Part shown: piece after piece, positions 36,441 to 51,131 of the stretch
How the letters are laid out: each line of letters opens with the position of its first letter
Numbering within the stretch: the first letter of the stretch is position 1
Source: Apium graveolens
Taxonomy: Eukaryota > Streptophyta > Magnoliopsida > Apiales > Apiaceae
Length of the DNA stretch: 64,000 nt
Reading direction: 5' to 3'
NCBI RefSeq assembly: GCF_009905375.1
Contig: NW_027418162.1
Span: 1 to 64,000 of the forward strand
Position numbers and translations under genes: made by a program
The notes under the pieces: generated by a model
What the model saw: the letters and a program-made list of their open reading frames with translations, nothing else
Told to the model about the DNA's origin: nothing
Databases searched by the model: none

Positions 36441-37877
36441 ATGAAGAAAATGCTCCGAGTACTTCAAAGGTATGATCTTCAATTTTTTGATTAACATAAC
36501 TTAAACAAATTTATTCATTTTAGTAGATTACTCACCAAATAAGTGGTTTTATTGATTTCATTAGACTTGTGATTTCACATCGTTTTGTGTTTAACCTTTG
36601 ATCTATATTGAAAAATAAATCAATTGAGTGCCAACAATATTAAGTACTTCACATTCTTCTATATAATAAGTCCGTATATTTGTTTAAAATGGTTTTGTCA
36701 TATGGGTGGCTTATGATTTTATTTTATGGCTCTATTTTGCTAGGCCTAATTGTGCTGACTACTATGAATTTTTTATGATGCGTTGTAGTTACTTTTGGTT
36801 ATATGTCAGCCATGGTGATCCTCGAAACCAAAGGAAAAAAGTTTTTCAAATAGACCCGGCTGTGGATGATTGGACGCATATCTTATCACCAAGAGATCTA
36901 TACAACCAATAAGATTTTAGAACAAATTATGACAATGCTAAGTGTTATGGCATCATGTCAATTGGCGAAGATGACATACATAAAAGCATTAAATGCATTA
37001 AATATAGTGTGTAGTTAACTACCAATCATGTTAATTGGGAAACTGAATGACGTTTTCTTTAAATCATAACATGACACAAGTGAAGCTGACACTGTTTGTC
37101 CAATTTTCCTATTTTTTTTATAAGGGTTTGTAAAGTTCAGTTATAGAGTATTATATAGATTATTCTTGACTTCGTGCCCATAACATATTATATTTTAGTC
37201 AATAAATGTCGCCTAATATTTCTTGTCTTGTATATCGCGATAGGAGTTGGGCAGTTTTTCTTTGTGTCATTTAATATATGCTGAGAAGTTTTATGAACTA
37301 TAGAGAAATGACATTAGTGTTAGATGATATCAGCTTCTCTGATAAGACCATTAATGCAAGCTACTTAACATGGGCTAAATGCAACCTGTTTTTTCTGTTG
37401 CTCCAAACTAGGTCAAAAACCAATTCTTTTACTTAAATACAGAGTTGTACTTCAACGACATTGATTCTACTAGGCAATAGAATCGTCTCAGAGGCCGTAC
37501 AACAAGGTAAGTGATCACTTTGACCTAGATTTTATAGAACGTTGTCCCATCTTAAAGTCAAAACAAATTCTTTCACTTTGATCACTTTGAACTGTCCCAT
37601 CTTAAAGTCTTCTCTCCGAGTCTTCGTACAAACCATATAACCTGTAGATCCAAATACGAATCCTCACTTCATAATTCTTCTAATGATATAACTCAGATTC
37701 CTTTCACGAAATGTTGTTGCCTATGCAACGGGTCTGGTTCATAGACAATTAACTTTGATCCAGGTTTTGTATATATCGTGATTACATGGTTAAGCTTGCA
37801 ACAAAATTTATCGCTTCGAACATTGCATGTAAATAAAAATTGTACTTTCTTAGAATATTTTCATGTATTTAGACAAC
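36441..37877. other. Central block (R3)
   Basis: Equivalent to 7027-8450, with many private one-base insertions (e.g. 37247 AGTTGGGC, 37390 GTTTTTTCTG). No intact gene apart from the short ORF listed separately. Confidence 0.6.
36706..36912 (+). pseudogene. Best-preserved copy of the possible DUF4216-like remnant
   Basis: 68 codons, ending VFQIDPAVDDWTHIL-SPRDLYNQ-stop. It is open only because this copy reads ATAGACCCGG where all others read ATAGACCGG. The ATG is inside what may be intron (GCTAG acceptor at about 36743), so the stated start is arbitrary. R3 carries extra bases elsewhere too, so the open frame may be ancestral or accidental. I infer CACTA origin only weakly. Confidence 0.3.
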
Positions 37878-38455
37878 GTCTTCATTGTTACTACAATTAT
37901 TATGTAGAGACATGTTATTGCAGTTATGACAAAAAGACGTAAATCGGATGAGGTTGATGGGAGAGACTAAATACATATCATTGCGTACATGGGAGAGAAC
38001 TAGTACATATCATTGCGTACATTAATATAAATATATACTTTATTCTGGTTACCACATTAGGTGGTTATTATTAGGGAAATAAACTAATAAAAAGTTTACT
38101 AGGTCAAGATATATGCAAAAATGTATATATGAATTATTTTCACTTATTATAAGTAAGTGGCAATATATTTAATAAATATCCATATTTTAATTATTATAAA
38201 AATATTGTTGTTTATCATCAAGTCCAATATTTTTTCTTCAAAACCTATCAATGATATTTTATCACACAATTAGCTAACATATACCATATGTCACATCAGT
38301 ACCATTATTTATATGCAGTATAAAAATTAATGAATTAAATCTCAACTAAAAAATGTATGCATTAAGCATGCATGTATGTCATAACCATTCGTTTCACTTA
38401 TTAAATAACTTGTATATACTCATGTCATACTTTAATTATTAAATTTAAACGGTTA
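37878..38455. repeat. P3 block, full length (R3)
   Basis: Equivalent to 8450-9030, confirming A type. No gene. Confidence 0.7.
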
Positions 38456-40100
38456 AAATGAGTTCAAATTCACAAAATATAATAAAATAAGGAGTTTACA
38501 TGTATATAAGTACAATACCAACTTTTAATAACATAAATGTTGAATGACACATCAATAATATTTCAATGTGAAAAACCACAAATATTTTTAAAGCAAGGGC
38601 CATTGATGGCCTCGGCCATGAAAAACAAGGAATATCATGTGCCACACCGCAAAAAATATTCCTTACATACAGATGCATAACAATTAGAGTTAAAGTAACA
38701 ATAAGTGGTTCAATTTAGAACATGCCTGTGCATTGCAGCTTTATAAACCTAGTTATATTAAAATAATTAATAAACATGTCCATTACGATGCCTTATAAAG
38801 CTAGTTATATAAAAATAATGAATAAACATATCCATTACAATTAGATTAGAGTTAAAGTAACAATAACTAGTTCAATTTAGAACAAGGGTGTGCATTGCAC
38901 TGTTATAAAGCTAGTTATATTAAAATAATGAATAAACATTACGGCCCATAATTATTTTTTTTTAAAAGTGAACCTAGACAAAATATAAATGTATACCAAA
39001 ATTCATTTGGTGCAAGTGCCCAAGGTAAATATATTTTATTAGAAACATTTACTAGATCACAAACTCCAAGTTTTGTATTGACTCAAAATTGTGAATTGAA
39101 ATATATAACTAAATTCATATTACAAAGGCTTACCATGTAATATCCAATCTAAATATGTGTCCAAGTATAAGCAAATCAATGAATTACATGCATGAACGTA
39201 GACACTCAATTAAAAATATATTAGTAACAAATTTCATGCACCAAAATTTAGGATTCGAGTGTACATGTCATATCTTTCAATTAATATTAATATAATAATA
39301 AATAATAATAATAATAATAATATTTAATATTATTGTTAATATTATTAAGAGTAGAAGTAATTCTGCATAGAATTTTTTCAATTTAATATAAAATTAGAAA
39401 ATTTACATTAGTTAAATTTCTCAATTATTACTTTAAGTACTAAAATCAATTTATGTAGTCATTTTTAAGATGAAAGTAAAGTAATACCGAAGATAATATT
39501 GTTTCACTGTATACAAATTTTAGATGTTACATAAAATATAAATGTAATCAAAATTTAATTTTGTACAAAATATTATGTGTTAGTATGATAAAGCTTTAGT
39601 GAGAATTTAAGTTACCAAAATGTAACCTCATTTTCATGAATTCATATACTAGCTACCAAAATATTGTACAAATAAATAGAAATCATTTTTTTATAAAAAA
39701 ATAAAAATATAATTTTGTGCAACAAATTATATATTACCAAAATATGATGTCATCATAAGGTCAAAATATATATTTTTATATAAAAAGTAAGGCCTTCTAT
39801 AGGTTTTTTATTTTCAAAGTAATGCCCTTGTTATATTCCACCAACACATAAAATTTTTTAATGGTTATATTCCATCAAGCACATGATTAAAAAACTACAT
39901 CCAACTTTTGTAATCATACTTCTTAGAAAGATGCTTAGAAAGATGTTTTAATGGGAAATGTTAAGAGAGATTATTTGGTGAGCCAGAAGAAGAAGAAAAG
40001 GTTATCATCTTAAAAAAATATATGTATGTTTATATTTAGTATTTTTTTCATCCTGGATAAATTATGGCATGTCATGCAATTATAAATTTGATAAATAACA
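38456..40100. repeat. Q2 block (R3)
   Basis: Equivalent to 9030-10665, with Helitron-like subrepeats at about 38678-38940 and a TAA tract at about 39280-39325. No gene. Confidence 0.7.
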
Positions 40101-41285
40101 AAGCTTTATACCAGTACATCGCACTGGCTATTTGTAAATTGTTATTATAAATATTTAAATTCTAATTTTATTTATTTTAAATATTTTAATATTATTCTAA
40201 ATAAATTTAACTTCAGTTAATTTTATAAATTAAAATTAATAATGTATCTTATAATATACTTCAAAATAATATTTGTTCTTTATATTTTTAAATAATTTTG
40301 TCTATAGTTGTATCTCATACATTTATTTATCTTTTTAGTTATTTAATTTTTCCTAAAATATGATTCTAATAAAAAAATTTGTAATTAAATACTCAATGTG
40401 TGTCTTGTGAATTCAAGTTTTTTTTAATGGAATGTTTGTTTGTTGTAATATCTCATGTAATAATTAATTGATGTAATTTATGTGTACATTATTTAGGTAT
40501 TTGTTCTTATTATTTGTTCTTTTGTCTTTATAACTTTTTAATATTGTTTTTTGTTTTTATTTAAAGTAATTACATATAATAAATGATTAGAATGATTTTT
40601 TATAAACAAATTACATCTTTATTTCTTGAATTTATTAGGAAAACTATTGTTTTTTTTAAAATAATTTTTTTTACTATGAACTCTGTATGTATTAATTAAT
40701 TGATATAACTTATTTGTACATTTTTTTATATTTTTTTATTTATAAATTTGTTCTTTATGTTTGTTTGTTTATATAGCTTTTGATATTTGTTTAGGATTTT
40801 TGTATAAAATAATTACATATTATAAATGAGTAGAATTGGTATAATTGAAAAAACAACATTTTTATTTCATGAGATTAGTTTTACTTTGAACTTAAGTACT
40901 TCAACTTAAACTTGAGTGAGGTTGTTTTAGTAATTTATTTCATTTTTCTTTAAATATTATTTTGTTTTGTTGTACTTTGAACTTCATATATTAATTAATT
41001 GATGTAACTTAATTGTGTATTTTTGTTATTTTTTATTTATGTAATTATTCTTTATATATGTTTGTTTGTTTCTATCATTTTTTTATATTTGTTTATGGGT
41101 TCTTTATATTTTTTTATTCAAGTTTAAAATTTAAAAACGAGAATATATATATTATAACTATCAAAGTAGTAATTTAAACAAATGACTAACACATGATAAT
41201 TAAAAATAAATGTCGATATTCTATAATTTTAATTTCACTTAAACCTCATAAAGATACTTAATTTAATTATATTTATGTCTGAATA
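40101..41285. repeat. Degenerate tandem-repeat zone (R3, A version)
   Basis: Equivalent to 10666-11846. It ends at the gypsy LTR edge with the same flank as R1. No gene. Confidence 0.6.
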
Positions 41286-42973
41286 TGAAATACCCCGACT
41301 TTTTTTAGACAATAAAATATACTTAAATATCAAACTAAAACTACAAATTTTATTCATGTTTCTAATAAGTCTCAAATAAGCATAGGCAATTTTTTAATCT
41401 CAAACATAAATAGCATTATATAGCAAATCTTGAGAGCGTTCCTATATAAACGTAATCACTAAAATATTATTCCAAACTAAGCTAGTCCTTGTTCCAAAAG
41501 CTTAGTATATCAAAATTTTGTAAGTAATTAACCAAAGAGCCCAGCAAGAAACAGCTGGGGCCAGGTGACACAGTTTTATAATTTTCCTTACGAAGGTATC
41601 ATAAGTGTGTGCCCTTGCATTCTCTAAGTATAAAAAGCAACTTCCCAAACTATATGCACAAAAATATTTTAAAGATTTTAAAATAAAGTAAAGTGTTAAG
41701 AGTTAACTTACCTCAGTCACTTGAATGAATCCAAATATAATGCCAAATAATCCTAATTTAAATAGATGAAGCAAAATATAATTAATATATAATACCAATT
41801 ATTTTAAAAATGACATGTATATAAGATGAGGCATAATAACTTTGTCCACACATGTATTCTCAGTGTAAAGGTCACTAATGATAAAATTATACAACCCTTA
41901 TACTAAATTATACTAAATGTTCATGCTGACAATAAGGGAAAAATAAATAATAAAACATGTAAGTAAACTTTTTAAACTTATAAATATTAACATATACTTA
42001 TGTATATAAAAATATATATAACTTATGAAAAACACATTATTTGTATAATCACATTATTCCTGAAATATAATAATAATAATATAATAACAATAATAATAAT
42101 AATAATAATACATGAGGGACAAGTGCATAAATCATTTAGTGAGAGAGGAAAGGTGTAAAGTATCTTAACAACAAATATACCATTCCAAAAAATTCAATTT
42201 TTCATAATATGCAAAAACTATTTTTAATTATTTATAACATAAATATATTAATATACATTTGTAAAAAGAATTTTCTCACGTTTACCTTGCATAAAATGTA
42301 ATTACATACAAATATTTATGTACAAAATACTATGACATAACTCATGTGAAATTAATAACTAAAATTTGTTGATGTGATTACATTAGAAAATAATTACCAA
42401 AACTAGCACATAGATAACAAAACTTATAAACACCTATAAAAGAACAAGTAAAATAAGGTGTCTAATGGTAGGTCTGTAGGCAAGACCTCTAACTCTGGCA
42501 CATAGACTTAAATAGCATGGAAAGAAATTAGCAGTGTCAAAACATATATACATTCATATGGGAGCACTTAATTGTATATACAAGTCAGAGAGTGAAAATA
42601 CATGTAATATTATAAAATATAGAATGAAGTAGAACCTACCTAGTAGGAGAGTCACTGTACAAAGAGAAAAATAAAATTAGTAAGGATTATATAGAACTAT
42701 TGGTTGAACTTATTTCCTAATTTACTGTACTCACCCAGCATTTGAAATTCATACCCACTTTCAGTGAACACGTCTTATGAGCACTGCTACTTTTTACCCA
42801 CTAATAACAACAAACTTAAAAATTAAAACAAAAGTTAATTATTATTTTTAAATGTAATTATTTTAATTTTCAAAACATATAACTCTATCAAATAAATTTT
42901 ATAATTTACAAGAACAATTAATATCAATATATAAAATACAAAATATTTTAATATAAAAATCTCGGATATTACT
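41286..42973 (-). mobile_element. 3' LTR of minus-strand gypsy-like element (R3)
   Basis: 1,688 bp, equivalent to 11847-13575. It is shorter mainly in the TAA tract (42065-42110). Same decayed termini. Confidence 0.6.
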
Positions 42974-43228
42974 TTCTACCCTTCTTAAAAAAATTTGCTC
43001 TCAAAATTTAAACATGCAAACATATTTAAATATACCAAAAATATTTCAGTTTCAAGAAACACAAACCAAAAATAGAAGTAGTTTTTTTATAACACACCCA
43101 ACTAAACTCACACGCCACCGCATGCACATACATGATAACTTAGGTCAAGCATCACTACTCACAGGTCAAGCCCAGTCTAAAGTAAGGTAACCTAGGCTCT
43201 CAATACCATCTAGGCCCTGAATACCAAC
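42974..43228 (-). mobile_element. Collapsed internal region of gypsy-like element (R3/R4)
   Basis: Equivalent to 13576-13831. The PPT reads AAGAAGGGTAGAA (one G to A change against R1/R2). The PBS-like site at 43226-43214 has an additional T-to-C change on the plus strand. Clearly inert. Confidence 0.55.
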
Positions 43229-44220
43229 TCTAATACCCAGACTTTTTTTAAACAATAAATTATACCTAAATATCAAACTAAAACTACAAATTTTATTAAT
43301 GCTTACCATAAGTCTCAAATAAGCCTACACAATTTTTTATTTCCAAACATAAATAGCATTATATAGCAAATTTTGAGAGACGTGCCTCGAATACAAACAC
43401 AATCACTAAAACATTATTCCAAAGCAAGTTCAACTTTAACATGTGCCAAAAGCTAAGCACCTGAAAGTAATGAGCTAAAGAGCCCAACAATAAAATAATT
43501 CTAAACTAGTGGATCAAGTATCTTAATTTTATAAAACCAAAATTATTATCCGAAAATTCATATGACATAAAATATAACATAATTCTACAGCTAGCTAAGC
43601 CACAAATACCTGCTAACACAGTATCAAAAGTTCATGATTTCTGTCAATAATGGGGCACCTTACAAAGGTGTTATAGGTTTGTGCCCTGGCCAATGCATCA
43701 TAATTAGCACTCCCTAAGGTATTCCGGAACTATAAGCAATCACTAATTGGTTCACAAGTGAATTCTTGTATCTAAAACACTCTACTTAATCCATAAATTT
43801 TTATATAAAAACAGTGCAAAAATATATTAAATATTATAAAAATAAAGTAAAGTATGAAGAATTAAGTTACCTCAGTCACTTCAATGAATCCAAATATAAG
43901 TGCCAAATAAATCCTAATTTAAATAGATGAAACAAAATATAACTAATATATAATACCAACTATTTTAAAAATGACATTTACATAAGATGAGGGCATAGTC
44001 AGTATGTCCCCACATATTGTAAGTGCAAAGGTCAGCTAATGATAAAATTATACAACAATTATGCTAAGTGTTCATTAGGACAACAAGGGAAAAATAAATA
44101 AATAAAACACCTAAGTAAACTTCTTGGACTTATAAATATAAGCTAGCATATACTTATGTACACAAAAAATTATATTACTTATAAAAAACACAATAACTTC
44201 TTAATCACATTATACCTCAA

Positions 44221-44294
<74 letters not shown>

Positions 44295-44870
44295 GTACAT
44301 GAGGGATAAGTGCATAAATCATTTAGTGGGAGAGAAAAGGTGTAAAGTATCTTAACAACAAGTATACCATGTGATTTCCAGTCTAAAACTAATTCCAGCA
44401 AATTCAAATTTTCTCAATATGCAAAAACTATTTTTAATTATATATAACATAAAAATATGAATGTACATTTGTAAAAATAACTATCTCATGTTTACCTTGC
44501 ATAAAACTATGACATAACTCATGTGAAATTAATAACTAAAATTTGTTGATGTGATTACATTAGAAAATAATTACCAAAATTAGATAGATAAAAAAAACTT
44601 ATAAACACCTATAAAATAACAATAAAATAAGCTCTTTAATCATAGCTATGTAGGCAAGGCCTTTTACCATCCCACATACACTTAAATAGCATGGAAAGAA
44701 ATCAAGAGTGTCAAAACGTATATACATGAAACAGGGGAGCATTTAATTGTATATACAAGTCACATAGTAAAACATGCATGTAATATTATAAAATATAGAA
44801 TGAAGAAGAACGGACCTAGTAGGAGAGTCAGTGTACAAAGAGAAAAAAAACTAGTAAGGATTATATAGAA
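43229..44870 (-). mobile_element. 5'-truncated LTR of minus-strand gypsy-like element (R4)
   Basis: Equivalent to 115-1709, with the same truncation point next to the FAR1-like flank. Confidence 0.6.
44221..44294. repeat. (TAA)n microsatellite
   Basis: Nearly perfect run of about 24 units. The antisense poly-Ile ORF over it is an artefact. Confidence 0.95.
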
Positions 44871-45093
44871 GAGAAAACGGGGCATGAGGAAAATCTTAAG
44901 TTTGTCCCCTAAGGTTATAAAAATAGGACGTCTTTCAGTATATACATATGTTTCATCAATTAATTCATAAACACGTCTCTAACCTCACGTCTCTCCCTCC
45001 CTCGAAATCCAAAACCGTACTCCCTTAAAATCCAAATTCACCAGTCATGTCTTAGTCCAATCCTAAAATTAGGATTTTTTTTTCATTAAATCA

Positions 45094-47252
45094 ATGGAGA
45101 ACGATGAACATAGTCGGTGTATATACGAGCCTGAGGAAAAATAGCAGTTATCACATTATGAAGATTTTGAAGATGAATCACACAACTGTATTCAGGAACC
45201 AGATTCTATCACAGATGAAGGCTGTCATGTTGATTCATAAGTGCCTCAAATTGGTATGGAATTTCTTACTAGTGAAGTAGCTTACGATTTTTATAAGATT
45301 TTTTCTTTGAAACAAGGATTTGCTACACGAAAATATTCATTTACTAAATTCCAAGATGGTACGGTTATAAAGAGATATTTCGTGTGTAACAAAAAGGGCT
45401 TTAAAGGGCCTCATAAACGAGAGTTGGGGAGGGAAGTAAAACGAAAGAGAGAAACAAGAGAATTTTGTAAGGCTCATATGAATATTCATCAAACTAATGG
45501 AGGAACTTGGTGCATTAGCAGTTTTTATAAAACACATACACATCCAATGATTGATTCTCCAAAAAAGGATTCTCCAAAAAAGAAGGTGTATTTACGTTCA
45601 CATCATAAAGAACAGACCAAGATGACCATAGAAGAATATCATAGATGAGAAATTAGGCCGGCTAAAATTTCTCGTTTGCTGAATGGATCTGGTCAGCCAT
45701 CAAATAAAATTACTCTACAACAAGTTAGTGATCATCTGAGAATTAGCCGAAAAAGTAATATTGGGAGAAAGTGCGGTGTAGTTATAAAAAAGTTTGGAGA
45801 GACAAGCACAAGATTCTCAATTTTATTATGCAATAGAAATTGATTAGAATCAAGTTTGTAGAAGCATTTTATGGGCAGATGGAAGAGCGAGGAATTCATA
45901 TATGTTATTTGACGATGTTGTTGTGTTTGACATGACGTACAAAACTAATAGTTTTTCAATGCCGTTTGCACAATTTATGGGTGTAAATCATCGTATGTAA
46001 TCCACTTTGTTTGGTTGTGCCCTTTTGGTGGATGAGCGTGAAGATACTTTTATTTGGTTATTTGAAAATTGGTTTAAATGTAGGTGCAATTATTACGAAA
46101 CAAGATCCAGCTATCTGTAGTGCAATTAAAAAGGTTTTTCCGTATACACATCATAGATTTTGTAAGTGGCATCTTGGACTACAGGAGGATGAACATATTC
46201 GTTCACTTTGATTTTCGTATAATCCAGAATTTGATGAAATCTACTCTAAATGATCACAAAAAAGTAGAAGCATCGAAGAATCAAAAATATGTTGGACTAT
46301 GATTAATGACAAATACCAACACTATTTTGAAGAGCCTCTGACAGAGAAACAAAAAAGCGAAAAGAAATATTGGAGATGGTTAGAGACCATGCATGTGCAA
46401 AGGCATCATTGGGTGCGAGTTAATTTAGGAAAAACCTTTTTTGCAAGTACCTCTATATTTATGTATCTTTTTATAGTCTTCATATTTTGAGCCATATCTT
46501 TCTTTTCGTACAAGATGTTTATTTGCTCATGCTGCTACTTTTATTTGTTAAGTATGAATCAAACAATATTTATAACTATTGTAGGTATGAAATCCATTAA
46601 AAGAAGCGAGAGTATGAGTGTCTTTTTTGACGGATTTGTTCATAGTTCTACTGCATTGTCCGAATTTATTGATCAGATGATGGGCATAATAAGGAAGAGA
46701 AAGAAGATTTTATTTGTATGACAATTAAACCCAACTTTGCGGAGATGTATCCGGTTGAGGCTCATACAGGTTTGTACCAGATTGGTTTTCAAAAAGTTTA
46801 TAGAAGAATTTAGATTATTATTTTATTTTCGGCATAAAAATGTTAAAGGAGAGGGAGAGAATTTAACTTATGAAGTGACCTTTGACTATAAAAATAAACT
46901 TGTATCATACATGGTTGATGTTAATACATCAGATATCAATTTTGTGTGTACTTGTGCAAAGTTTGAAAATGCAGGGCTGCTGTGCGTGTTATATCTTATG
47001 AAACAAAAATTCTTCATGAAGACAATTCTTGAGAAGTATATCTTACCAAGATGGATACTAAGTTTCCCATACACTACTTATGAAAGGGTTATAACACGTG
47101 ACTCTAAACTACAAGAATATAATAACCTCCTATTAGTTATCCATTTTTCCCTTCCATTTCGTTGTTTACCATTTTTATATTGTGAAGTTTGCAGATGCTG
47201 GACAAATGAATACCGTGGAAAAATAGTTCTATCATTAGTTGTTTTTCTATAA
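45094..47252 (+). pseudogene. FAR1/FHY3-like pseudogene copy 4
   Basis: Same organisation and shared stops as the other copies. The FAR1 finger region is open for 135 codons (45241-45648), the cleanest copy of that domain, with Cys, Cys and the final HTHP all present. Private damage: GAG to TAG in the segment AIEID-E-NQV (near 45844). The C-terminal segment 46737-47252 carries the SWIM-like CTCAKFENAGLLC with the His lost as elsewhere. Intron 46447-46584 has a TGTAG acceptor as in copy 2. Confidence 0.9.
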
Positions 47253-47349
47253 TAGTTGTGAGTGTATTATATAACCCAACTCAATACTGTGGAGAATTAT
47301 TGGTGACTTGTAATGCTGAGGAAAGGGAAGATAAAAGATGAGAAATCAT

Positions 47350-48270
47350 CTAGACAGAGGTTATTGCATATATGACAAAAAGATGTAAATGGGATGAGGT
47401 TGATGGGAGAGATGGATAGAGATAATACATATTAACATAAAATAAATACTTTTTTTTGTTACCATATTAGTGGTTTTATACCAAAAAGTGTATATATCAA
47501 TTATTTTCTCCTACTATAAGTAATTGACAATATATTTATTAATTATACATATTTTAATTATTATAAAAATATTGTTATTTGTCATCAAATTTGATATTTT
47601 TCTTTAAAACCTATCAATGATATTTGATCAAATAATTGGCAACATATACAGTATGTCATATTGGTACCATTATTTAGATGCACTATAAAATTTCTAAATT
47701 AAATATTAAAAAAATGTAAACTAAAAAATATATGGATCATGACCATTCATTTGTCTTATTAAATAAATTGTATATACTCATGTCATACTTTAATTATTAT
47801 ATATAAATGGTTATTATAATTATTATTTATACAAAGTCTTCATTGTTACTACAATTATCAACTAGAGAGAGGTTATTGCAGTTATGACAAAAAGATGTAA
47901 ATAACATGTTTACTAGGTGACCATATATCCAAAAATGTATATATCAATTATTTTCTCTTATTATACGTAACAATATACTAAATAATTATATTTATTTTAA
48001 TTATTATAAAAATATTTTTTTTGTCATCAAATTTAATATTTCCTTCAAAATAGCTCATATTTTATCACACAATTCGGTAACATATACCATATGTCACATT
48101 GGTACCATTATTTAGATGCAGTATAAAAATTTATGAATTAAATATTAAAAAAGATGTCAACTAAAAAATGTATGGACTAAGCATGCATGTATGTCTTGCT
48201 TTGTCTTATTAAATAACTTGTGTATACTAATTTTATACTTTTATTACTATATTTAAATGGTTCAAATGAG
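47350..48270. repeat. P1 and P2 blocks (R4)
   Basis: Equivalent to 17936-18855, with the same B-type P1 variant. No gene. Confidence 0.7.
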
Positions 48271-50183
48271 TTCAAATTCACAAAAATATAGTAAAATAAG
48301 GGGTTTATATGTATATAAGTACAATACAAACTTTTAATAACAATTAGTGTTTAATGACTCTTCAATATTATTTTTTAACACAAGATCACATATTTTTAAC
48401 AAACTAACACACACTATGTTTAACTGCTGATTTCACTGGGTATCTGCTTGCCAGTGTAGCAATAATTATAGGCAAAAAAACATACTAATATTATATTGCA
48501 GTCAAACATGACCATGCAATCTCTTGAACATATGAAGAGATATTGAACAAGGGACTGGAAAAATAATTATGGTCAACAATAAAAAATATTAAAGACTTAA
48601 ATTCAAATAAAAATTAAATATTAAAAACTGCAAATATTTTTAAAGCAAAGGCCATGGATAGCCCTCAGCCATGAGAAAAATAAGGAATATAATGTAATTT
48701 AAGTTTAATGTCAAATAAGGAATATCATGTGATTAAAGTTTAATGTCAAATCTTGGAGAACATACAAAAATATTTGAATATTGACCAATGCCAGAGCAAA
48801 AATTATTCATTACTCCTTACATACAGAAACCAAAACAATTAGAGTTAAAGTAACAATAACTCGGACAATTAACATCACCAATTTACTGCCTATAATTGTT
48901 TTTTTATAAAAGTGAACTTAGACCAAAATATAAATGTACACACTAATTCATTTGGTACAAGAGTGCAAAGTAAATATATTTTATTAGAAACATTTACTAG
49001 ATCAAAAACTCCAAGTTTTGTATTAATTAAAAATTGTGAAATTAAATATATAAGTCAAAATCATATTAAAAATAATTACTAGTTAATACTAGTGTCAAGT
49101 GTTGAAAATAGTGTAAAAATAGTGGGCAAGAGTTGTATATTTATCATTGAATTATAAGCAAATTAAAAAATGCAGACATTCACTTAAAAATAGATTAGTA
49201 ACGAATTTCATGTACCAAAATTTAGATGGGAGTTTACACATCATACCTTTCAATTAATATTAATAATAATTAATAATAATAATAATAATAATTAATATTA
49301 CTGTTAATATTATTAAGAGTAATAGTAAATTTTCTTAGACTTTTTTCAATTTTATTTAAGATTAAAAATTTACGTTAGTTTAATTTCTAAAATTATAATT
49401 ATAAGCACTAAAATCAATCTATGTAGTTATTTTTAAGATGACAAATAAAGTAAGATGGGAGATAATATTTTTTGACGTATTCAAATTTTATATGTTACAT
49501 AAAATATAACTGTAATCAAAATTTAATTCTCTACAAGATATCATGTGTTACTATAATAAAAAGCTTTAGTGGGAATTTAAGTTACAAAAATATAACCTCA
49601 CTTTCATGATTTCATATACTGGCCACAAAAATATTGTACAAATAAAGGGAAATAACGAGAAATTCTCTCGTAAGCAAAATATAGCAAGGGAAAGAAAAAA
49701 ATTACAAAAGCATAAATATAATTTTGTGCAAGAAATTATATATTACCAAAATATGACGCCATGATAAGGTCAAAATACATGTTTTTTATATAAAATGTAA
49801 CACCTTCTATAAGTTTTTACTTTCAAAGTAACGCCACAACGGTTACTAAATGTCATGTCAAACATAAGTTACAAAAACATAACTCCTTTTTGATGGTTAT
49901 ATATTATAGCAACCAAGCACATGATTAAAAAAATACATACAACTATTTTGTAATCATTCCTCTGAGAAAGATGCTTAGAAAAATGCTTTGATCGAAATGT
50001 TAAGAGAGATTATTTGGTGAGCCAGGGGAGACCCTTGAGAGCAAGAAGAAGAAGAAGAAAAGGTTATCATCTTTCTATAAAATATATGTTTATATTTAGT
50101 GTTTTTTTTCATACATAAGATGTGCTAAATTGTGTCATGACATGTATTTTTACACACAAAATGCAATTATATATAAATCTGAT
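48271..50183. repeat. Q1 block (R4)
   Basis: Equivalent to 18856-20802 but missing 28 bp near 48449 (TCTGCTT joins GCCAGTG). Its right part is the first copy of the 1.86-kb array. No gene. Confidence 0.7.
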
Positions 50184-50692
50184 AAACAATGAAGAAAATG
50201 CTCTGAGTACTTCAAAGGTATGATCTTTAATTTTTTGATTAACATAAATTAAACAAATTAATTGAGTTTTAGTAGATTACTCACCAAATAAGTGGTTTTA
50301 TTGATTTCATTAGACTTTGTGATTTCACTCGTTTTGTGTTTAACTTTGATCTATATTGAAAAATAAATCAATTGAGTGCCAACAATATTAAGTACTTCAC
50401 ATTCTTCTATATAATAAGTCCGTATATTTGTTTAAAATGGTTTTATCATATGGGTGGCTTATGATTTTATTTTATGGCTCTATTTTGCTAGGCCTAATTG
50501 TGCTGACTACTATGAATTTTTTATGATGTGTTGTAGTTAACTTTTGGTTATAGGTCAGCCATGGTGATCCTCGAAACCACAGGAAAAAAGTTTTTCAAAT
50601 AGACCGGCTGTGGATGATTGGACGTACATCTTATCACCAAGAGATCTATACAACCAATAAGATTTTAGAACAAATTATGACAATGCTAAGTG

Positions 50693-51131
50693 TTATAAAT
50701 GAGTAGAATTGGTATAATTGAAAAAAACAACATTTTTATTTCATGAGATTAGTTTTACTTTGAACTTAAGTACTTCAACTTAAACTTGAGTGAGGTTGTT
50801 TTAGTAATTTGTTTCATTTTTCTTGAAATATTATTTTCTTTTGTTGTACTTTGAACTTCATATATTAATTAATTGATGTAACTTAATTGTGTATTTTTGT
50901 TATTTTTTATTTATGTAATTATTCTTTATATATGCTTGTTTGTTTCTATCATTTTTTTATATTTGTTTATGGGTTCTTTATATTTTTTTTATTTAAGTTT
51001 AAAATTTAAAAACGAGAATATATACATTATAACTATCAAAGTAGTAATTTAAACAAATGACTAACACATGATAATTAAAAATAAATGTCGATATTCTATA
51101 ATTTTTAATTTCACTTAAACCTCATAAAGAT
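50693..51131. repeat. Displaced A-tail spacer 1 in the 1.86-kb array
   Basis: 439 bp from the degenerate tandem zone and A-specific flank (TTTAAGTTTAAAATTT and TAACACATGATAATTAAAA), found inside a B unit. It resembles the R3 version (TATATACATTATAAC) more than R1. Confidence 0.85.

Larger units (their letters stand above)
29118..43114. repeat. Large tandem unit R3 (A type, rearranged start)
   Basis: Enters the unit at the equivalent of position 11229, runs through the A tail and a chimeric LTR, then follows a full A-type unit to 43114. It shares the A markers with R1 (GAT codon near 31674, TGCAG acceptor, complete P3). It has many private single-base indels. Confidence 0.85.
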
